A DNA stretch of 64,000 bases from Hippasteria phrygiana (GCA_037893225.1 JAZGUH010000722.1:248001-312000), one strand, 5' to 3'. Positions 22,189 to 34,580 are shown, counted from the first letter of the stretch. Notes: generated by a model from the sequence alone, not told the origin. A program made the numbers and translations.

Positions 22189-22804
22189 TGTTGTTCGACT
22201 CTGTGTTAGCTGCCCATTGGAGTGTGTCTTCCTCGAGACGAGTCCAACCGCTAACCTGTGCCAGACGTGTTGCTGTGCTATTTTCGTTTTGCTGTGATGT
22301 GCTCTTCCCCAAGTTCTTCTAGTTCTTCTCGCCCCTACTGCTTCAAGTTCATCTAGTTTCTTCAATTCGTCATTCTTCTCCTTGGATCTACAGACTTCAT
22401 CTCCCTCTTCCTTGAACTATTCGCGTTCACCGATTGGACTGTGTACTCGTGTGTACTATATAGCTGTTCAGTTTTCCCGCGGATCGCGTTGGTTCGAATT
22501 ATTTTCCATTTGTTATGTTTGTATATTAATCAGTGTTATTGTTGATTTTGAAGTTCAATTGTTGTCCTTTGCACTTGAGGTTTCGAGGCATTAAATTGAA
22601 CTGACTGTATAATCGGCCTGAAATTCGTAATTCTATATTTTTCTTATTTTGTCGACAGTGAACCGGTATTTAATTATAACGGGGACCCAAAAGGGAAAAC
22701 CCGTGACATTTGCAATTACGACGAAGCCGATTTGAATTACAAAGATAATGCATCTATATGGGATATTGTGAACATTTGTTAAACATTTGGGAATGCAGGT
22801 GGAC
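22189..22804. other. Gene 1 intron; no gene recognised
   Basis: Open frames on either strand show no domain. The stretch may belong to the element that supplied the 98-bp direct repeats. Confidence 0.3.
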
Positions 22805-22824
22805 TTTGAAAGCTAGGATAATTT

Positions 22825-23760
22825 AATAATAATAATAATAATGAACATTTATAAGGCGCCGGTATCCGCCAAGCAAGACGCTCATGGCGCACAATACAAT
22901 GAAATTTAAATAAAATTTAAATTTAAATTAAATTAAATTTGATTAACAGAAATCAGTAACAGAAATAATGAATACCAACTCATTAAACACAAAATCGTGA
23001 GGTAAACATGTGGATTTTAAGAGAAGATTTAAATACAGACAATGATGATGACTGACGAATTTCAAGGGGTAGATTGTTCCAGGGTCTCCCCAAGAGTGCT
23101 TGGTACGGGGAACAGAAAGCTGTAGTGCTCTGGCCGAACGAAGACTACGTGGCGGTTGATATTGCGTGATAATGTCCGTTATGTAGTCCGGTGAAGTTCC
23201 TTGTAGCGACTTGAAAGCGAGAAGGAGGATCTTGAAGGCAATGCGATCAATGATGGGGAGCCAGTGGAGAGACTTTAAGACGGGGGTGATGTGAGTGGTG
23301 CGTCTGGATAAGGTGATCAGGCGAGCAGTGGCATTTTGAAGGCGTTGAAGTTTGTTGATTTGTTGTTGTGGCAGGTTATACATGAGGGAGTTACAAACAT
23401 CTAAGCGTGAATTAAGTTATAAATGCATGGAAGAGTTGCTCAGTGGCCATACGATTGAGATATTTCCGAATAAAGCCAAGATTACGGAGATGAAATCTGA
23501 CTGATTTTGACACTGCTGATATATGGTCAACGTGGGACATGTGGGGGTCGAAGGTGACACCTAGGTTGCGTCACTTGTTGGAAGGATAGATGAGGCAATC
23601 TCCAATCCTAACGCTGGGGATATGGCAAGTTGTTGTTTTGAGCCACACATGATAAATTCAGATTTGTTGTTATTCAATTTGAGACTGTTTGTCATCATCC
23701 ATGTCTTGATCTCATCAATGCAAGCCTCAAGATTCTCTAGGGCAGACACAGCATTAGGTT
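22825..23760 (-). mobile_element. CR1/L2-like LINE, 3' fragment
   Basis: The minus strand encodes the end of a reverse transcriptase and its C-terminal tail: EIKTWMMTNSLKLNNNKSEF, then KLQRLQNATARLITLSRR, HITPVLKSLHWLPIIDRIAF and SLQGTSPDYITDII. The 3' end is an (ATT)n run at 22825-22842, as in CR1/L2-clade elements. 5'-truncated and frame-broken, it is a dead insertion in a gene 1 intron in the host sense. Confidence 0.85.
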
Positions 23761-23809
23761 GAGATGGATTGAAGGATTGATACAGTTGTATGTCACCCGC
23801 ATTTGGTTG

Positions 23810-24020
23810 TATTTATTGAAATTCTTTCTGGTAACGCAAGCAACGATTCCCCTGAATTGCACATCGCGAGGAAAACCTCTGAATGATATTCTGGGGAAAA
23901 CCGACGGAATCAGACAGGGACTGAAAACCCAATCCACATGTCAGCCCAGGGTGGGATTCGAACCCGGGTCACAGAGATGGAAGGAGGGGAAAGTACTGCT
24001 ATTAAGCCAACCGGACCTTT
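23810..24020 (-). repeat. Second tRNA-derived SINE family
   Basis: The minus strand has a B-box-like GGGTTCGAATCCCACCCTGG near 23950 and a following body with GGGTTTTCAGTCCCTG and GGTTTTCCCC, the kind of core found in widespread invertebrate SINEs. It differs from the other SINE family in this window. Confidence 0.6.
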
Positions 24021-24417
24021 GTTCTGACCACCTCAATTACAAAGTGTGTGACCCACTGTTGGTGGAACGTCGTTTTTGTTCGACTAGGCTTAGGTAGTAA
24101 ACTGTTATGTCGTAAAAAAGTTTTGGAAAAAGGGACACATTGCAAGAAACATTGTTTAAAATAATATGACAAATAGACCACTCATGATCATTACATAAGA
24201 CCACAACGTCCCGTCAGTCCATCCTGCTAATTACTACTGAGGGAAGACAAATTAGGAGATTGTTGATAGACTACCTGTGCATATTTAATTTGGTATGGTA
24301 TCATAGTGTTGAATTCGCGTTCATATGGTATTAATATGGTAATTATATTTATATATTCATATTTCACAGAGTCAACCGAAATGTTGCTTCCACTGTTTCT
24401 ACAAAAAAGAATATTAC

Positions 24418-24729
24418 CAATAACGTTGATATCGATCCATCTATCTCGGAAGAGTGTGATGAATCTGCAGAGGTAAGACCCTTCATCCTCCTCCTTGACA
24501 CCTTTAATGACGAGGCTAGAATCAGACGAGAATGTGTATCTCTCTTTGTCAGGGAATTCTTCTTCGGCGTCGCGGCTGATCAAAGTAGTAGACGTGTCAT
24601 CTTTGTACCAAATCACATTATCTTGTATCTCGCCGGCACGGAATGCTAAGCAGGGAATTCGGTGCCACATCCCTTCTTGAATAGTTGCATACGTGTTGTT
24701 GCGGCCAAATGCATCTTGAACAAGTTCCC
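24418..24729 (-). CDS. Gene 1 Ig-type exon d
   Basis: 104-codon exon from acceptor GTGACATAG to donor TATTG|GTAATA, phase 1 at both ends. It reads GELVQDAFGRNNTYATIQEG, then WHRIPCLAFRAG, NVIWYKDD, SLVIKGVKEEDEGSYLCRF and INVIG. The V-like hallmarks (Cys, Trp, D-E-G-x-Y-x-C) are complete. Paralogues are at 38.5-38.8 and 61.7-62.0 kb. As first exon after the signal peptide it is the membrane-distal domain. Confidence 0.88.
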
Positions 24730-25624
24730 CTATGTCACAAACAAAAATATTTTGTTTGTATTTACTTGTCGAAATTTAGCAAACCTGTATCCTTGGATCC
24801 CAATTGGCCCCTCCCATAACAGCAGTTAGATATTGACTCCAAACGAGAGCACTATGCGACCGTGACAAAAGAGGACCAATTTTCCGAGGCTTTTAATAAA
24901 ATACTTTTTAAGAATCTTAGGTGCGTGGGATATTGTTGTAAATGGACAATATTGGTAGCTCATGTTATTTTGGGGTATAGTTGATGAAAATGCAAGTTCT
25001 AGCTAAACCATTGGTTGTTCGTTACTCAGAATCATGGGCAGAGCAAGTCGCGTGAAATGTGATATTCAGTACATAATATAAAAAAACATGCGGAACCAAT
25101 GCAGGGTCTAAATGTTGCATATTATAAAACAGTAAATGTATATCTGGATGGTATAGATCATATGAATCACACATCAGGAGTAGACGTTTTCATGTCAAAA
25201 CACCACAACGGAACACGTCCAAGACGTAAAGTTATGCCGAAAATATAGAACAGTGTATACATTTTACGAAGCGTGAGTTATATTCTTATAAGATTATGTC
25301 ATATAAAAACATAACATGACATCACTTCGAAGAATAAGGTTTTACAGCGAAGAAGAAATAATTAATTTTCTTGCAATATGTCGGAGTATATTTACTACAA
25401 TTAATGTTAAAATGTGTAGTGACGTCATCTTACCATTCTCTGTGTGTCTTACATTCAATCAGAGGACTGCTCTGCACGTTGATTAGTGGTGAAATCGTGA
25501 ATATATGACTAGTCATCACTCATAAGATTCAGGTTCGAGGAAGAGCAAATACAACATTACATCGTGCTGGGCTATTCCTCAAACTTTGACTTCGGCTAAA
25601 TCTTCGGTTTCCCTTAGTTTTAGG
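24730..25624. other. Gene 1 first intron, 3' part; no feature
   Basis: AT-rich; no exon or repeat recognised. Confidence 0.3.
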
Positions 25625-25714
25625 TGGCCTAACGTTTCCAACTTAATCATGTTCTTTCTCAAAGAACGTTTGCCTTTGAGAAAGAAATTGTGTTAGATCG
25701 AAATGTTAGGCCAG
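25625..25714. repeat. Short inverted repeat
   Basis: GGCCTAACGTTTCC and its diverged complement near 25700 flank TCTTTCTCAAAG and its complement, giving a 90-bp imperfect hairpin in the first intron of gene 1. Confidence 0.7.
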
Positions 25715-25949
25715 CCTATTTGTTTTGATATGTATATTTCAGGTCAGTCCAGTCAGCATTTTGCAGTACTTTAATTCATTTCTAATTTTAGGTCCTCGGA
25801 TGTGGCTAGATCTGGGGCACTTTATTCTAAATGTACATCAAAGTCATTTCATATCCGTGCATGATGTTTTCCAGTTGGATTATCCCATATTCTCTGTGTA
25901 ATTTAAATAAGATACAGAAAATATATCTTTAAAAATATATGTTTCTCAC

Positions 25950-26046
25950 CGTGACTTCCGGGGCAAATGCTGTATTTAGATTCACTCAGTACTACTATCA
26001 GGAGAAGAAGCGCCAGGCACGTGTGGATTCGTATCCAAGACGCCAT
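25950..26046 (-). CDS. Gene 1 signal-peptide exon
   Basis: ATG at 26046 opens MASWIRIHTCLALLLLIVVL followed by SESKYSICPGSH and a donor CACG|GTGAGA, phase 1. A basic start, a hydrophobic core of about ten residues and a polar cleavage region make a standard signal peptide. The C-terminal ICPGSHG matches ICPHGHG in the gene 2 signal exon, which supports common origin. It splices to Ig-d about 1.2 kb downstream. No 5' UTR or promoter element could be assigned. Confidence 0.85.
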
Positions 26047-26354
26047 AACGCGGCATCATCTGTCTAGAATGGAGAAAAAATTAACGTTTTAAAGAACATT
26101 GCAAGGTGTAATTTGTTTGAAATCTGCTTTATTTATGTTTTCATTTTTCAGAGGTAATCTGCACATTCAATTGATGTGTCTCAACGTTGGTTTACCCCAC
26201 TGAAATAAAGGAGAGAAAATTAACAAGCTTTAAATGTAATTTTCATTGCCGCAGTTGTTCTTCTGAGTTTTCAACCTGAAAAAAAATGAATTTTTATTGT
26301 ATTTTGCCCATTTTATTCGGTTTGGTTTGTTTAGTGATATTTTAAACTTGTTGT

Positions 26355-26570
26355 AAAGTTAGAGCGTGATCTCTGGCAATACCAAATTACGGATTTATGA
26401 CTTCTGACTAGTTCCCCACCCCCTTCCCCTGAAGAAAGATAGAGACAAATTGGGACCACCAATATAGGGCTAGATAGCTCAAATGGTAGAGCGTCTACAC
26501 GTTACCTGGAGGTTACAGTTTACATTTCATCTTCTGTCAGTTTTCTTTGTGCACTTTAAAAATTAAAGAT
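26355..26570 (+). repeat. tRNA-derived SINE, copy 3 (diverged)
   Basis: TAGATAGCTCAAATGGTAGAG (A box) follows a conserved leader (GTGATCTCTGGCAATA, ACTTCTGACTAG). The B box has decayed to GGTTACAGTTTACA. Older than copies 1 and 4. Confidence 0.75.
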
Positions 26571-27514
26571 AATGTACACTTATGCGTTAATAAAAGAATA
26601 TAAGCATAAATGACGAAGTACTACAATACTATAACATCTTAACAATTAAAACGGACAAACCAAATGCAAGTTACAAGTTAACTTACCCACCAAATGCAAG
26701 TTAACAATAAACTATTATAAAATAATATATGGGTGTCATATTAAACTCAGTGACTTCTTTATTATTCCAATATATTCCAATTATTCAAATATAATGGTTT
26801 GATTCAAAGGGTATAAATTTACTCTTCAAACTGCAATCGATCAAAGACATTATTTAATCGATTAATGTTTTCACTCCAGACTTCAAAATATAAAATACAT
26901 TGATACAAACAGATTAACAATGAAGACAATAAATGATAAATAAAAAAGTTAAAAGCTAAAAGCTTCAGGTAAGGAATACCTGGGGGAAAAAGAATAAGTA
27001 TTTCAGAAAAGACAGTTTCAACAACATCCCAAATAAAAGTAACTATGAACCTTTAAAATCAAGAACCAAGTAACACCCCCCGAATAAAAAAATTAACACC
27101 AACCTAAACAAATAATTCAAAGGTAGTATACACCATTTGCTTATACATTTATTTGGGGGTTAGTATTTTATATAGTGCTAGCAAGAACTGAAACATTTAC
27201 CTGTTTAAAGTTTTGTGTGCATATGTATAGATGCTGTGGGAAAACCGTAGTTTGCGTAGAGAAAAAAAAATGTGTTCTAGTAGTTTGGTTCCCTGTAGAC
27301 AAAACGGAGCAACGTATAGAAGTCAGAGAATTATCAGGTCGGGGAACTAGACTATTTCCAACGATTGTCGGCCGACAATCGTTAGAAAACGATATGAATT
27401 TCCACTTTTGAAAATGTATTCACTTTGAAAATGTATACGAATTTACCTAGTCAGTTTCCCTTGTAGATTGCTTGACGAATTATAAGTTAAAAAGTCGTAT
27501 CCTCATTGAGTGAT
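26571..27514. other. 5' flank of gene 1; no gene recognised
   Basis: Very AT-rich. Contains short inverted words such as CGATTGTCGGCCGACAATCG at 27361. A promoter is expected here or in the adjoining DNA, but no clear TATA/Inr pair can be tied to a start. Confidence 0.35.
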
Positions 27515-27745
27515 CCCCACAATGTCGCTTCCCAGGTTGTATCGTAAAATTAGGTGTGATCCCTGGCTATACGGCATTCTGGGTTTATAACTTCTGACTA
27601 GCGCGCACCCGAACAAAGATACTGGCAATTTGGGAGACCGCCAACATAGGGCAAGATAGCTCCGTTAGTAGAGCGACGGTACGGTAACCCGGAGATCGCA
27701 GGTTCGAATCCCGCTCCTGTCAGTTTCTTTGTCTTATACTGTTTG
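27515..27745 (+). repeat. tRNA-derived SINE, copy 4 (longest)
   Basis: The tRNA-like head (27647-27723) has A and B boxes, preceded by about 130 bp of conserved leader shared with the minus-strand copy at 12.73-12.96 kb (CCACAATGTCGCTTCCCAGG, TGATCCCTGGCTATACGG). It is followed by TTTCTTTGT, as in copy 1. Confidence 0.8.
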
Positions 27746-28117
27746 TGAATGTTGTTTGTTTCATTAACACTTACGCGAACCAGTGCAGTTTGATTTTTAA
27801 GTGTTGATCGTACCCACACAATACCTTTAAAGAAACTCCCCTAGGCGGTATTTGAGGCGTCATAAAACACAAACAGAAATAGTTTTTGTAAGATGATTTT
27901 GAAACGGTTCAGACGTCGATTGCCCTCCCTGGCACAACAAGCTGGATACGATACTGCCTATAAATATGGCATTTTCGTGAAATATTATTATTATTATAAT
28001 TATTATTTCTTTCTTTTAGTTTTTTTGTTCGTTCGTTTAATATTTATTTCCACATTGCTGACAGATCACATTGATGTTTAGGAATTGGACACGTGATGTT
28101 CAGCTTCTATACATATT

Positions 28118-28185
28118 TACGAACTGATAGCAAGATTGCATTTAATTGCTCAACACAGTTTTTAGAGTGTATTCATAAAATATCC
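28118..28185. repeat. Relic of the Harbinger-like element end
   Basis: ATTTACGAACTGATAGCAAG, then TTTAATTGCTCAACACAG, matches the right end of the element at 45.95-46.98 kb. Confidence 0.6.
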
Positions 28186-28835
28186 TCGAAATTTGCTTTA
28201 GGAAAAAAAGAGCTTACCCTTTAGATGTTGCTGCAAAATAATGCGATACACTGTAGAAAAAAGCTTGCAGTCAAATTGACGGTTTGAAATGTTCTGTCAG
28301 ATATTCTAAACACGGTTTCATAGACTTTGTTTGCACAGTTGTCTGAAATAGACAAAGTTCATGTCAAACTTCTCAAAAGTTGACCCATTTTTAAGGTTCC
28401 ATTTATTTATTTATTTTTGGAGGGGGGGGGGTGCGAGAGAAGGGGTGGGGGTCCTGTTAAAACACAAATACTATCCAACTGTCAATTGAAAGTGAAATAC
28501 AGCCTTTACATCTACACAACTACATAATTATTTACAAAATATATAGCATTGAAGCAAAGTCGAGTAGTACAAAAGAGTTGTATAATCATCCCTTTTCTCC
28601 GTAATGGAACTTCCCATGCAATTTCCGTAAAAGATTAACGAGAATGACGTACAAGTATTTAGTTCAACTTTTCAACTGTTACCAACATGCACTCTTTGAG
28701 CGAAGAGACGAACACAAAATTCCTACCCTAGCCCTGTTGTATTGTATTCAGAAGAGCTTGAATATCTGCAGAAAATCTAGTTGGGATGCTAGGGTAGAGT
28801 TGACATGTGTTAGAAGGCGAAAGTCTAAATTATGA
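28186..28835. repeat. Diverged segmental duplicate, copy 1
   Basis: Co-linear with 33865-34580. Shared landmarks are TTTGCTTTA, ACACTGTAGA, a G-rich run with GCGAGA, CATCCCTTTTC and GTAATGGAACTTCCCATGC. No protein domain. On the minus strand both copies keep TTTTCTACAG and, about 32 bp later, a GTAAGC/GTGAGC word, which could be splice sites of a small exon. Confidence 0.7.
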
Positions 28836-28956
28836 AAAGCAAATGTTTGTAATTTGCTTATTAATTGATAGCTTTGAATCGAACAAGGGCTAAAGATTTT
28901 GCAGTAATAATGATTGTGATATTCCCAAACTTTTTTAGAAGAATGCCAATGATAAT

Positions 28957-30195
28957 ACATTGATCATACGTTTATCCCTTATATCATACGTTTATTATGA
29001 TAAAACCAATGTGATGATCATAGGAACTAGAGCAAAACTTAAGGGCGTTGTTGATTTCAGAGTGGAGGTAAATGTCACTGTTCTTAAAAGAATTCATAAA
29101 ACTAAATGTCTTGGTGTCATCATTGATGATGAGATGAAATGAAATGGACTGATCAGATAGACAAGGTTGTGAGTACTGTACAAGCAAAATTGGGTATTAT
29201 TCGACGGGTGAAACCAAATATTCCGGCTGACTCTGTCAAATTACTTTATAATGCGTTTATCTTACCCCATTTTGATTACTGTTCTCAAATCTGGTCAGAA
29301 AGATTCAACATGCACACAGACAAGCTGTATAAACTCCAAAAACGTGCTGCCAGATTAATTTTAGGTAAAGGGTATGATACTCCTTCAAGTGCATTATTTA
29401 ATACATTAGGCTGGATGCAACAATCTTGCCCCCACCTATCTAACAGAAGATATCATTAAAATATCTGACATGCATCATCACTCCACCAGACAAGCAACTA
29501 AGGACACCCTGTTCATTCCTAAATATAAATCAGAATGCTTAAAGCACAGTCCTTTTGTTGCTGGGGCTACTGTCTGGAATAGCTTAAATAAAGAAACCAG
29601 ATCAGCAGCCTCAATTGATTCTTTTAAGTCAATGTTGAAACTTAACATTTTTACCTTATAAGTTGCTTCTAAATTAATGTTTTAATTATATACATTTTAG
29701 CATGTTAAGTGTACTTATTTATATTGTCTTTATCACTTACACCTTTTTAGCATGTGAAGTGTAACTTTTTTTACTGTCTTTATCATTTACACCTTTTAGC
29801 ATGTTAAGTGTACCCTTTTTTACTGTTTTTATAATTTACATTTTTGTTTTCGTTTTTCTTCGTTTATGTATATGCAAGTAGGACTTTTTGTGATTTTATC
29901 ATTAAATTTAACTTCTTAATCAGCACTTTTGTCTATTGTCTTTTTCATATACACATTGTTTTTTGTTGTATACCGTTGAGGTCTCTTTCTTTCTAATGAT
30001 TATTTGGTTATGATTTCATTTGATCGTATTTTCTATATGTTTAGACATTTTTATACACTTTTAATCCTTTTAAATTACTAGTTTTGTTGTATTTCTTATA
30101 TTCTTTGTAATTCTATGTCCAGGGCCCCGTGGAAGACCACATCTATGTGAACGGGCTACCCTGATAAAGGATCAGAAATAAATAAATAAATAAAT
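28957..30195 (+). mobile_element. LINE 3' fragment (Jockey/CR1-like superfamily)
   Basis: Reads TNVMIIGTRAKLKG, TKCLGVIIDDEMKW, VKLLYNAFILPHFDYCSQIW, LYKLQKRAARLILG and, after stops, DSFKSMLKLNIFTL. This is the C-terminal region after the RT palm in non-LTR elements. A 5-bp tandem slip at about 29142 breaks the frame. The element ends in an (AAAT)n tail at 30177-30195. The clade is uncertain. Confidence 0.82.
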
Positions 30196-31530
30196 CCCTT
30201 AATATCGGCTGACGTATATCCCGGATGCGGTTTGATGTACAACGTCAATTCTCTTAAGTGACTCGAATAATTGGTGTAATCAGCTTAGCAGTGGCTGTCA
30301 GAGAGATGACGCTCAACTATGCTAGAAAATTGCACTGATTAATGCTCAAAACTAGCAGACAGGATCAGTGTGGCAATTATGGATTTCAACATATCGATAC
30401 AAGAAAATTAACCAAACAAATAAGAAATTATACAAGTCTTAACCTTAGCCAAGAGGCAATCAAATTTTATGAGCACCAGTCAAACACAGCCCTATCAAAG
30501 TCAAAGAAAATATTCGAAAGAAATGAGATGCAACAAAGATAGCAAAACTTTAGAGAAGGTTGCGAAGAAGTTTCAGGACTGCACTATTTTGAGTGGCATC
30601 AAATTTGGGAACCTGGTTGGCACTGGTCCAATATTATTGCATGAATTTTTTTGTGGTGACCTACGGCTATTATAGATGTGTTGACTTAATGTAAACAACA
30701 TAAATTGTCGTGTTTGGTGTTTTTTGAACATCAACAATGAAATTGTTGTTGGATTGAAACAAAGAAGTCGGCAAGTAAGATGTAGTGAGATACAACAAAA
30801 TTGTGGAGGAGGAACAGGAGAGATTGCAGAATATGGGCAGAATGTGGGAAGAGTTGATGCGGTGTTTAAAGGTGGGAGGAGCAAAGGAAAGGAAAAGATA
30901 ATTATATAAAGACATCATTTGCCTATCTAAAACGTGCAAAAACCTGCTGAAATTCCCGTTAAACACGTTCGACTGGTTTTTTGTTTGTTTTATTTTTCGT
31001 CAAGCACTTGAAAAGTAACTGAAAGTAATTTGTAAGTAACTGATGGTTTTGCATGCGGGGGCCAAACTCAAGGGCCATCTATAGTAGGTTATCAATTTTC
31101 ATGCAAGATTTCTTTGCTGAAAAGTAGCAACAATGAGGTCTTGTATCTTTTACGAAAGGCCGGCATGAACATTGCTGTTAATAAAAAATAACGCGTTGTT
31201 GTCATTGTGTTGGTGTTCACGGGACCAGCTTTAATGTTTGTTTGAACTTCGCTCTTACCCAGTGCCAAGATCTTTATTTATATGGAATGTTTGTCTGCAA
31301 CCATTATTAACCCTTGCTCTATGAGTGTTGTTTAATGCAAGTTAGTGGTACATGCCAATGCATCTTCAGCTGCAGTGCATTGGAGGATTCTTTGCTTTAC
31401 CAGACAATTGATTTAAAAGCTCTTATTTGCTGGTCATTGTTGTTGCTCACTTGACCAGCAAGTCTTGATGGAAATTGCCATTGTATTTATCATTAGTGAC
31501 TTTTATAATGTTAGATATCAATTTGAATTA
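30196..31530. other. Intergenic DNA between genes 1 and 2; no gene recognised
   Basis: Two short plus-strand frames (30342-30542 and 30724-30909) show no domain or splice context. Confidence 0.35.
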
Positions 31531-31531
31531 T

Positions 31532-31585
31532 TATAACATTATATAACATAACATAACATAACATTTAACATTACATAACATCAAC
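31532..31585. repeat. (ACATA)n microsatellite
   Basis: About ten imperfect ACATA/ATAAC pentamers. Confidence 0.85.
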
Positions 31586-31773
31586 CTGATGTTCCAAAGG
31601 TACAGTGTGTTTATTATGGCATGTGGCTTTGCTTATCAGCGTAATACACTGTTTACTCACAGCATGACCAAGTTATCCTCCAGTTTCCTTTGGCATTTCT
31701 TAGAGTGTACAAGGACTCGGCATTGAAATAATGTGACAGTTATTGGAGGACCATGCAATACACATAAGTATTT

Positions 31774-31803
31774 GGGGGGGGGGGGGGGGGGGGGGAGGGG
31801 GGC
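31774..31803. repeat. Poly(G) tract
   Basis: A G22 run, one A, then more G. One of about 17 such tracts in the window. Confidence 0.9.
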
Positions 31804-31845
31804 GAATATTGAAGTGCGTTAGAGTGTAAACAAGAGCAAGGGTTA

Positions 31846-32065
31846 ATTAACCCCTTGAACCCGGGTCAAAACGAAATGTCATTGGGCACCAGGCCGGGTT
31901 ATGCAGCCAAGCGAAACGGAAACAAAAGGCTTGTGCAGCCAAGCATAACGTACACAATACCCCAATAATGCAGATTGAAAATGCAGAAATTGGCATGTAT
32001 AGACGTCAACCGGTCAGGTGGCAATTTGCGCACGTATTTGTGTCAACCGTACGCAAGGGCTAAGC
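31846..32065 (+). mobile_element. piggyBac-like non-autonomous element
   Basis: Starts TTAATTAACCCCTTGAACCC and ends CAACCGTACGCAAGGGC, giving inverted CCCTTG ends with TTAA on the left. The body contains GTTATGCAGCCAAGCGAAAC, as in the copies at 2.7 and 8.1 kb. About 220 bp with no coding capacity. Confidence 0.65.
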
Positions 32066-32654
32066 TTATCACAGCAAGGTCGTTGTGTATAAATATATTA
32101 GATTCAGTCTGCAAATTGAAATAACAAAATTGAATAATGTATTTATTTAAAATTTTCGATGTGATCGTGATTTCATTTCAAATCCAAAAGGCTTATCTAT
32201 TTAAAGGAATTTATTTATTACCTTCATTTAATTGCCCCAAACCCTGGCAAGGGTCCTTATTGGTTTTTGTAATAAGTAAGTATTTTGCGACTGGAGCTGA
32301 TCGGTTCATTCAGGCTTTTCTATTTGTAAATCAAGGGAATATGACTATATGTACTTGCAAACAAATTCAATTGTTCCAGTTTGTTTTAGATGGCAACAAC
32401 ATATTGCACACGTTGCTGCATTTACATAATAAAATAATTGTTTTCCTCTGTTTGAAGCCATATTATTTTAGGCAGTCTACTAAAATTCTAGACCCATATA
32501 ATGGACTCTGTACACTTGGCAAATAAAGTAGTGTCCTAGATGGGTGGACTGCGACGCGGGGCACTTCTAAAATTGTCTTATGGTACACAATTTGAGGGAA
32601 TGGAATTCTGCATTTGTATGACAGATGTATATTTTGTTACCCAAAAATCCGTCT
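32066..32654. other. Intergenic DNA; no gene recognised
   Basis: A 129-codon plus-strand frame (32137-32526) shows no domain, signal peptide or splice context. Confidence 0.3.
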
Positions 32655-33130
32655 AAAAGCTTTTTGTTTTAGCTTTTTTTTAACCGAAGGCGAAAATCCG
32701 TCTTTAATTTGACTTAGGCTACCGTAGTTCTGTTTTTGCACCGTTTCATTCGGGCCGTCTTTAGGTTGGATGTCAGGGGTCGCTATTTCAATTGAATTGA
32801 GACAAATATGAACATTCTGGCTTTTTTGGACTGATTTCAGCTTTTTAACCGAAAATCCTTCAGTAATTTGAATGAGTTGAGCCACTGGTTCTGCACTGTT
32901 TTATTCGGAGTGCATTTAGGTTGGAGGTCAGGGTTTGATAATTTCCATTTGTTTAATAAATTGACTTTCCCGGACATTTAGAATGGTACAAAATGGTTGG
33001 AAAACGGCATCCGGCACTCTAAGACTGATTTTCAACTTTTTTGTTTCAGAATCGGAATTTTTAGTCGGATTAATTAGGTTGGCTGTGTTTTTGCACCGAT
33101 TTAGTAGAGCCGCGTTTGGGTTTGAGGTTA
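32655..33130. repeat. Three degenerate tandem units of about 170-190 bp
   Basis: Units near 32667, 32832 and 33022 each start with a T-rich CTTTTTAACCGAA-like word and share GGTTGGA.GTCAGG and TTTTGCACCG or TGCACTG. Minus-strand frames through them repeat the same residues but have no recognised domain. Confidence 0.5.
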
Positions 33131-33864
33131 TTTTTTTTTTCATACTGTAGGGGATAATATTTTTAAAATTCTAAACATTTACAACAAGTACAAAATCGCT
33201 GGGAAAAGTAATTCGTCCATTGCAAGTAGTCGTGCACGCGTATGGTATTCTGGGCATTAGGCAAAAAAGGAAATTGTGAAACCGTGAATGGGTTTTGACA
33301 TGATTTTTTGGCATATCTGAAGTAAACAAAATTCTGATTTTGGCTACAATTAATTAGGAATGTCAATATCTTTAAGTTAAAGTGAACATTATTAATAAAT
33401 CTCCTCTCAATTAATTTTCCATTTTGGGTCAAAATGTCGCAAATTGGTACCCTAAACTTTGGAATAACCCATATATACATCATGTATAACTAGATTTCAA
33501 ACATTCACATACTCATTTATTTCGTTTCTGGCTGCTTGTTAGCAAATATTGCATTGAAAATATACATGTCAAACACATGACAAATAGAATGGCACCACCA
33601 CCGTCAAAAAACAGCCATACCCCCTCCCCGTTTTCAACCATTTAAATTTGAAAATCTTTATACACAAAATCAGGGGAAAACTTTCTGTGCCCGACTTGAT
33701 TCGCAAAAATGATACAGGAGTAGACTGAGGTAATTCTTTCCGTCAATTGAAATCATGTGGCGGATTATTGTCAGCATAAGCCATATTCCAAAAATATGAG
33801 TCGATCTTTGAGAATTATATCTACTAGGATATAAAAATGAAAGCTTGAAGGTTCTCCTCCGAAT
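33131..33864. other. Intergenic DNA; no gene recognised
   Basis: AT-rich, with a 106-codon minus-strand frame (33163-33483) of no recognised family. Confidence 0.3.
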
Positions 33865-34580
33865 TTGCTTTAAGAAAATGGCTCACCTTCAGATTTTGCT
33901 GCAGAAAATGTGCTACACTGTAGAGAAAAATGCTTGCTGTCTTTAATGTGTTAAAAGTTTGTGTCGGAATCTCCATAAGGGCTTTCGGGTTATACAGGGT
34001 GCGACAGATTGTTGTAAACTTCTCGCATGTTACCCGTGCCAAGTTTTCCGGAACACTATTTAACTCAAAATAATGTATCACTGGGCATGCACTTGTTTGT
34101 GTTCCGGAAAACTGGGCACACCGGGTAACTATGACCGTGACACCGGGACACTTTTATTCTTTTTAGGGGAATGTTTTCATTTCTGTGGGGTGGGGGGATG
34201 CGCGAGGTAGGGTGGGGGGCGCTCCGGGCTCCTAGTAAGACACCAAATACTCTTCAACTCAGAATTAAGAACTGTTATAAAACACCTTCAGCTTCACATC
34301 TCAAAAACTACACATTTGCAAAACACATGGTATTTAAACTGGAATAGGGAATGGTTGTATACTCATCCCTTTTCCCAGTAATGGAACTTCCCATGCTTTC
34401 TGTAAAAGATTAACTGGAATGATGTGCAAGGTGAACTCTTATCACCAAAAAGAAGAGGTGCACACATAATGCCTACCCTATAGCATTGTTGTAACCGCCG
34501 ACAAATTGAATAGGTGAAAAGTAGGAAATCTATTATGTTCAAGGGTAGGATATTGTTGACATAGGTTATCTGTTGGGCAA
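33865..34580. repeat. Diverged segmental duplicate, copy 2
   Basis: Second copy of 28186-28835. It also holds an inverted pair (GTTTTCCGGAACAC / GTGTTCCGGAAAAC) at about 34043-34112. It lies downstream (3') of gene 2. Confidence 0.7.
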
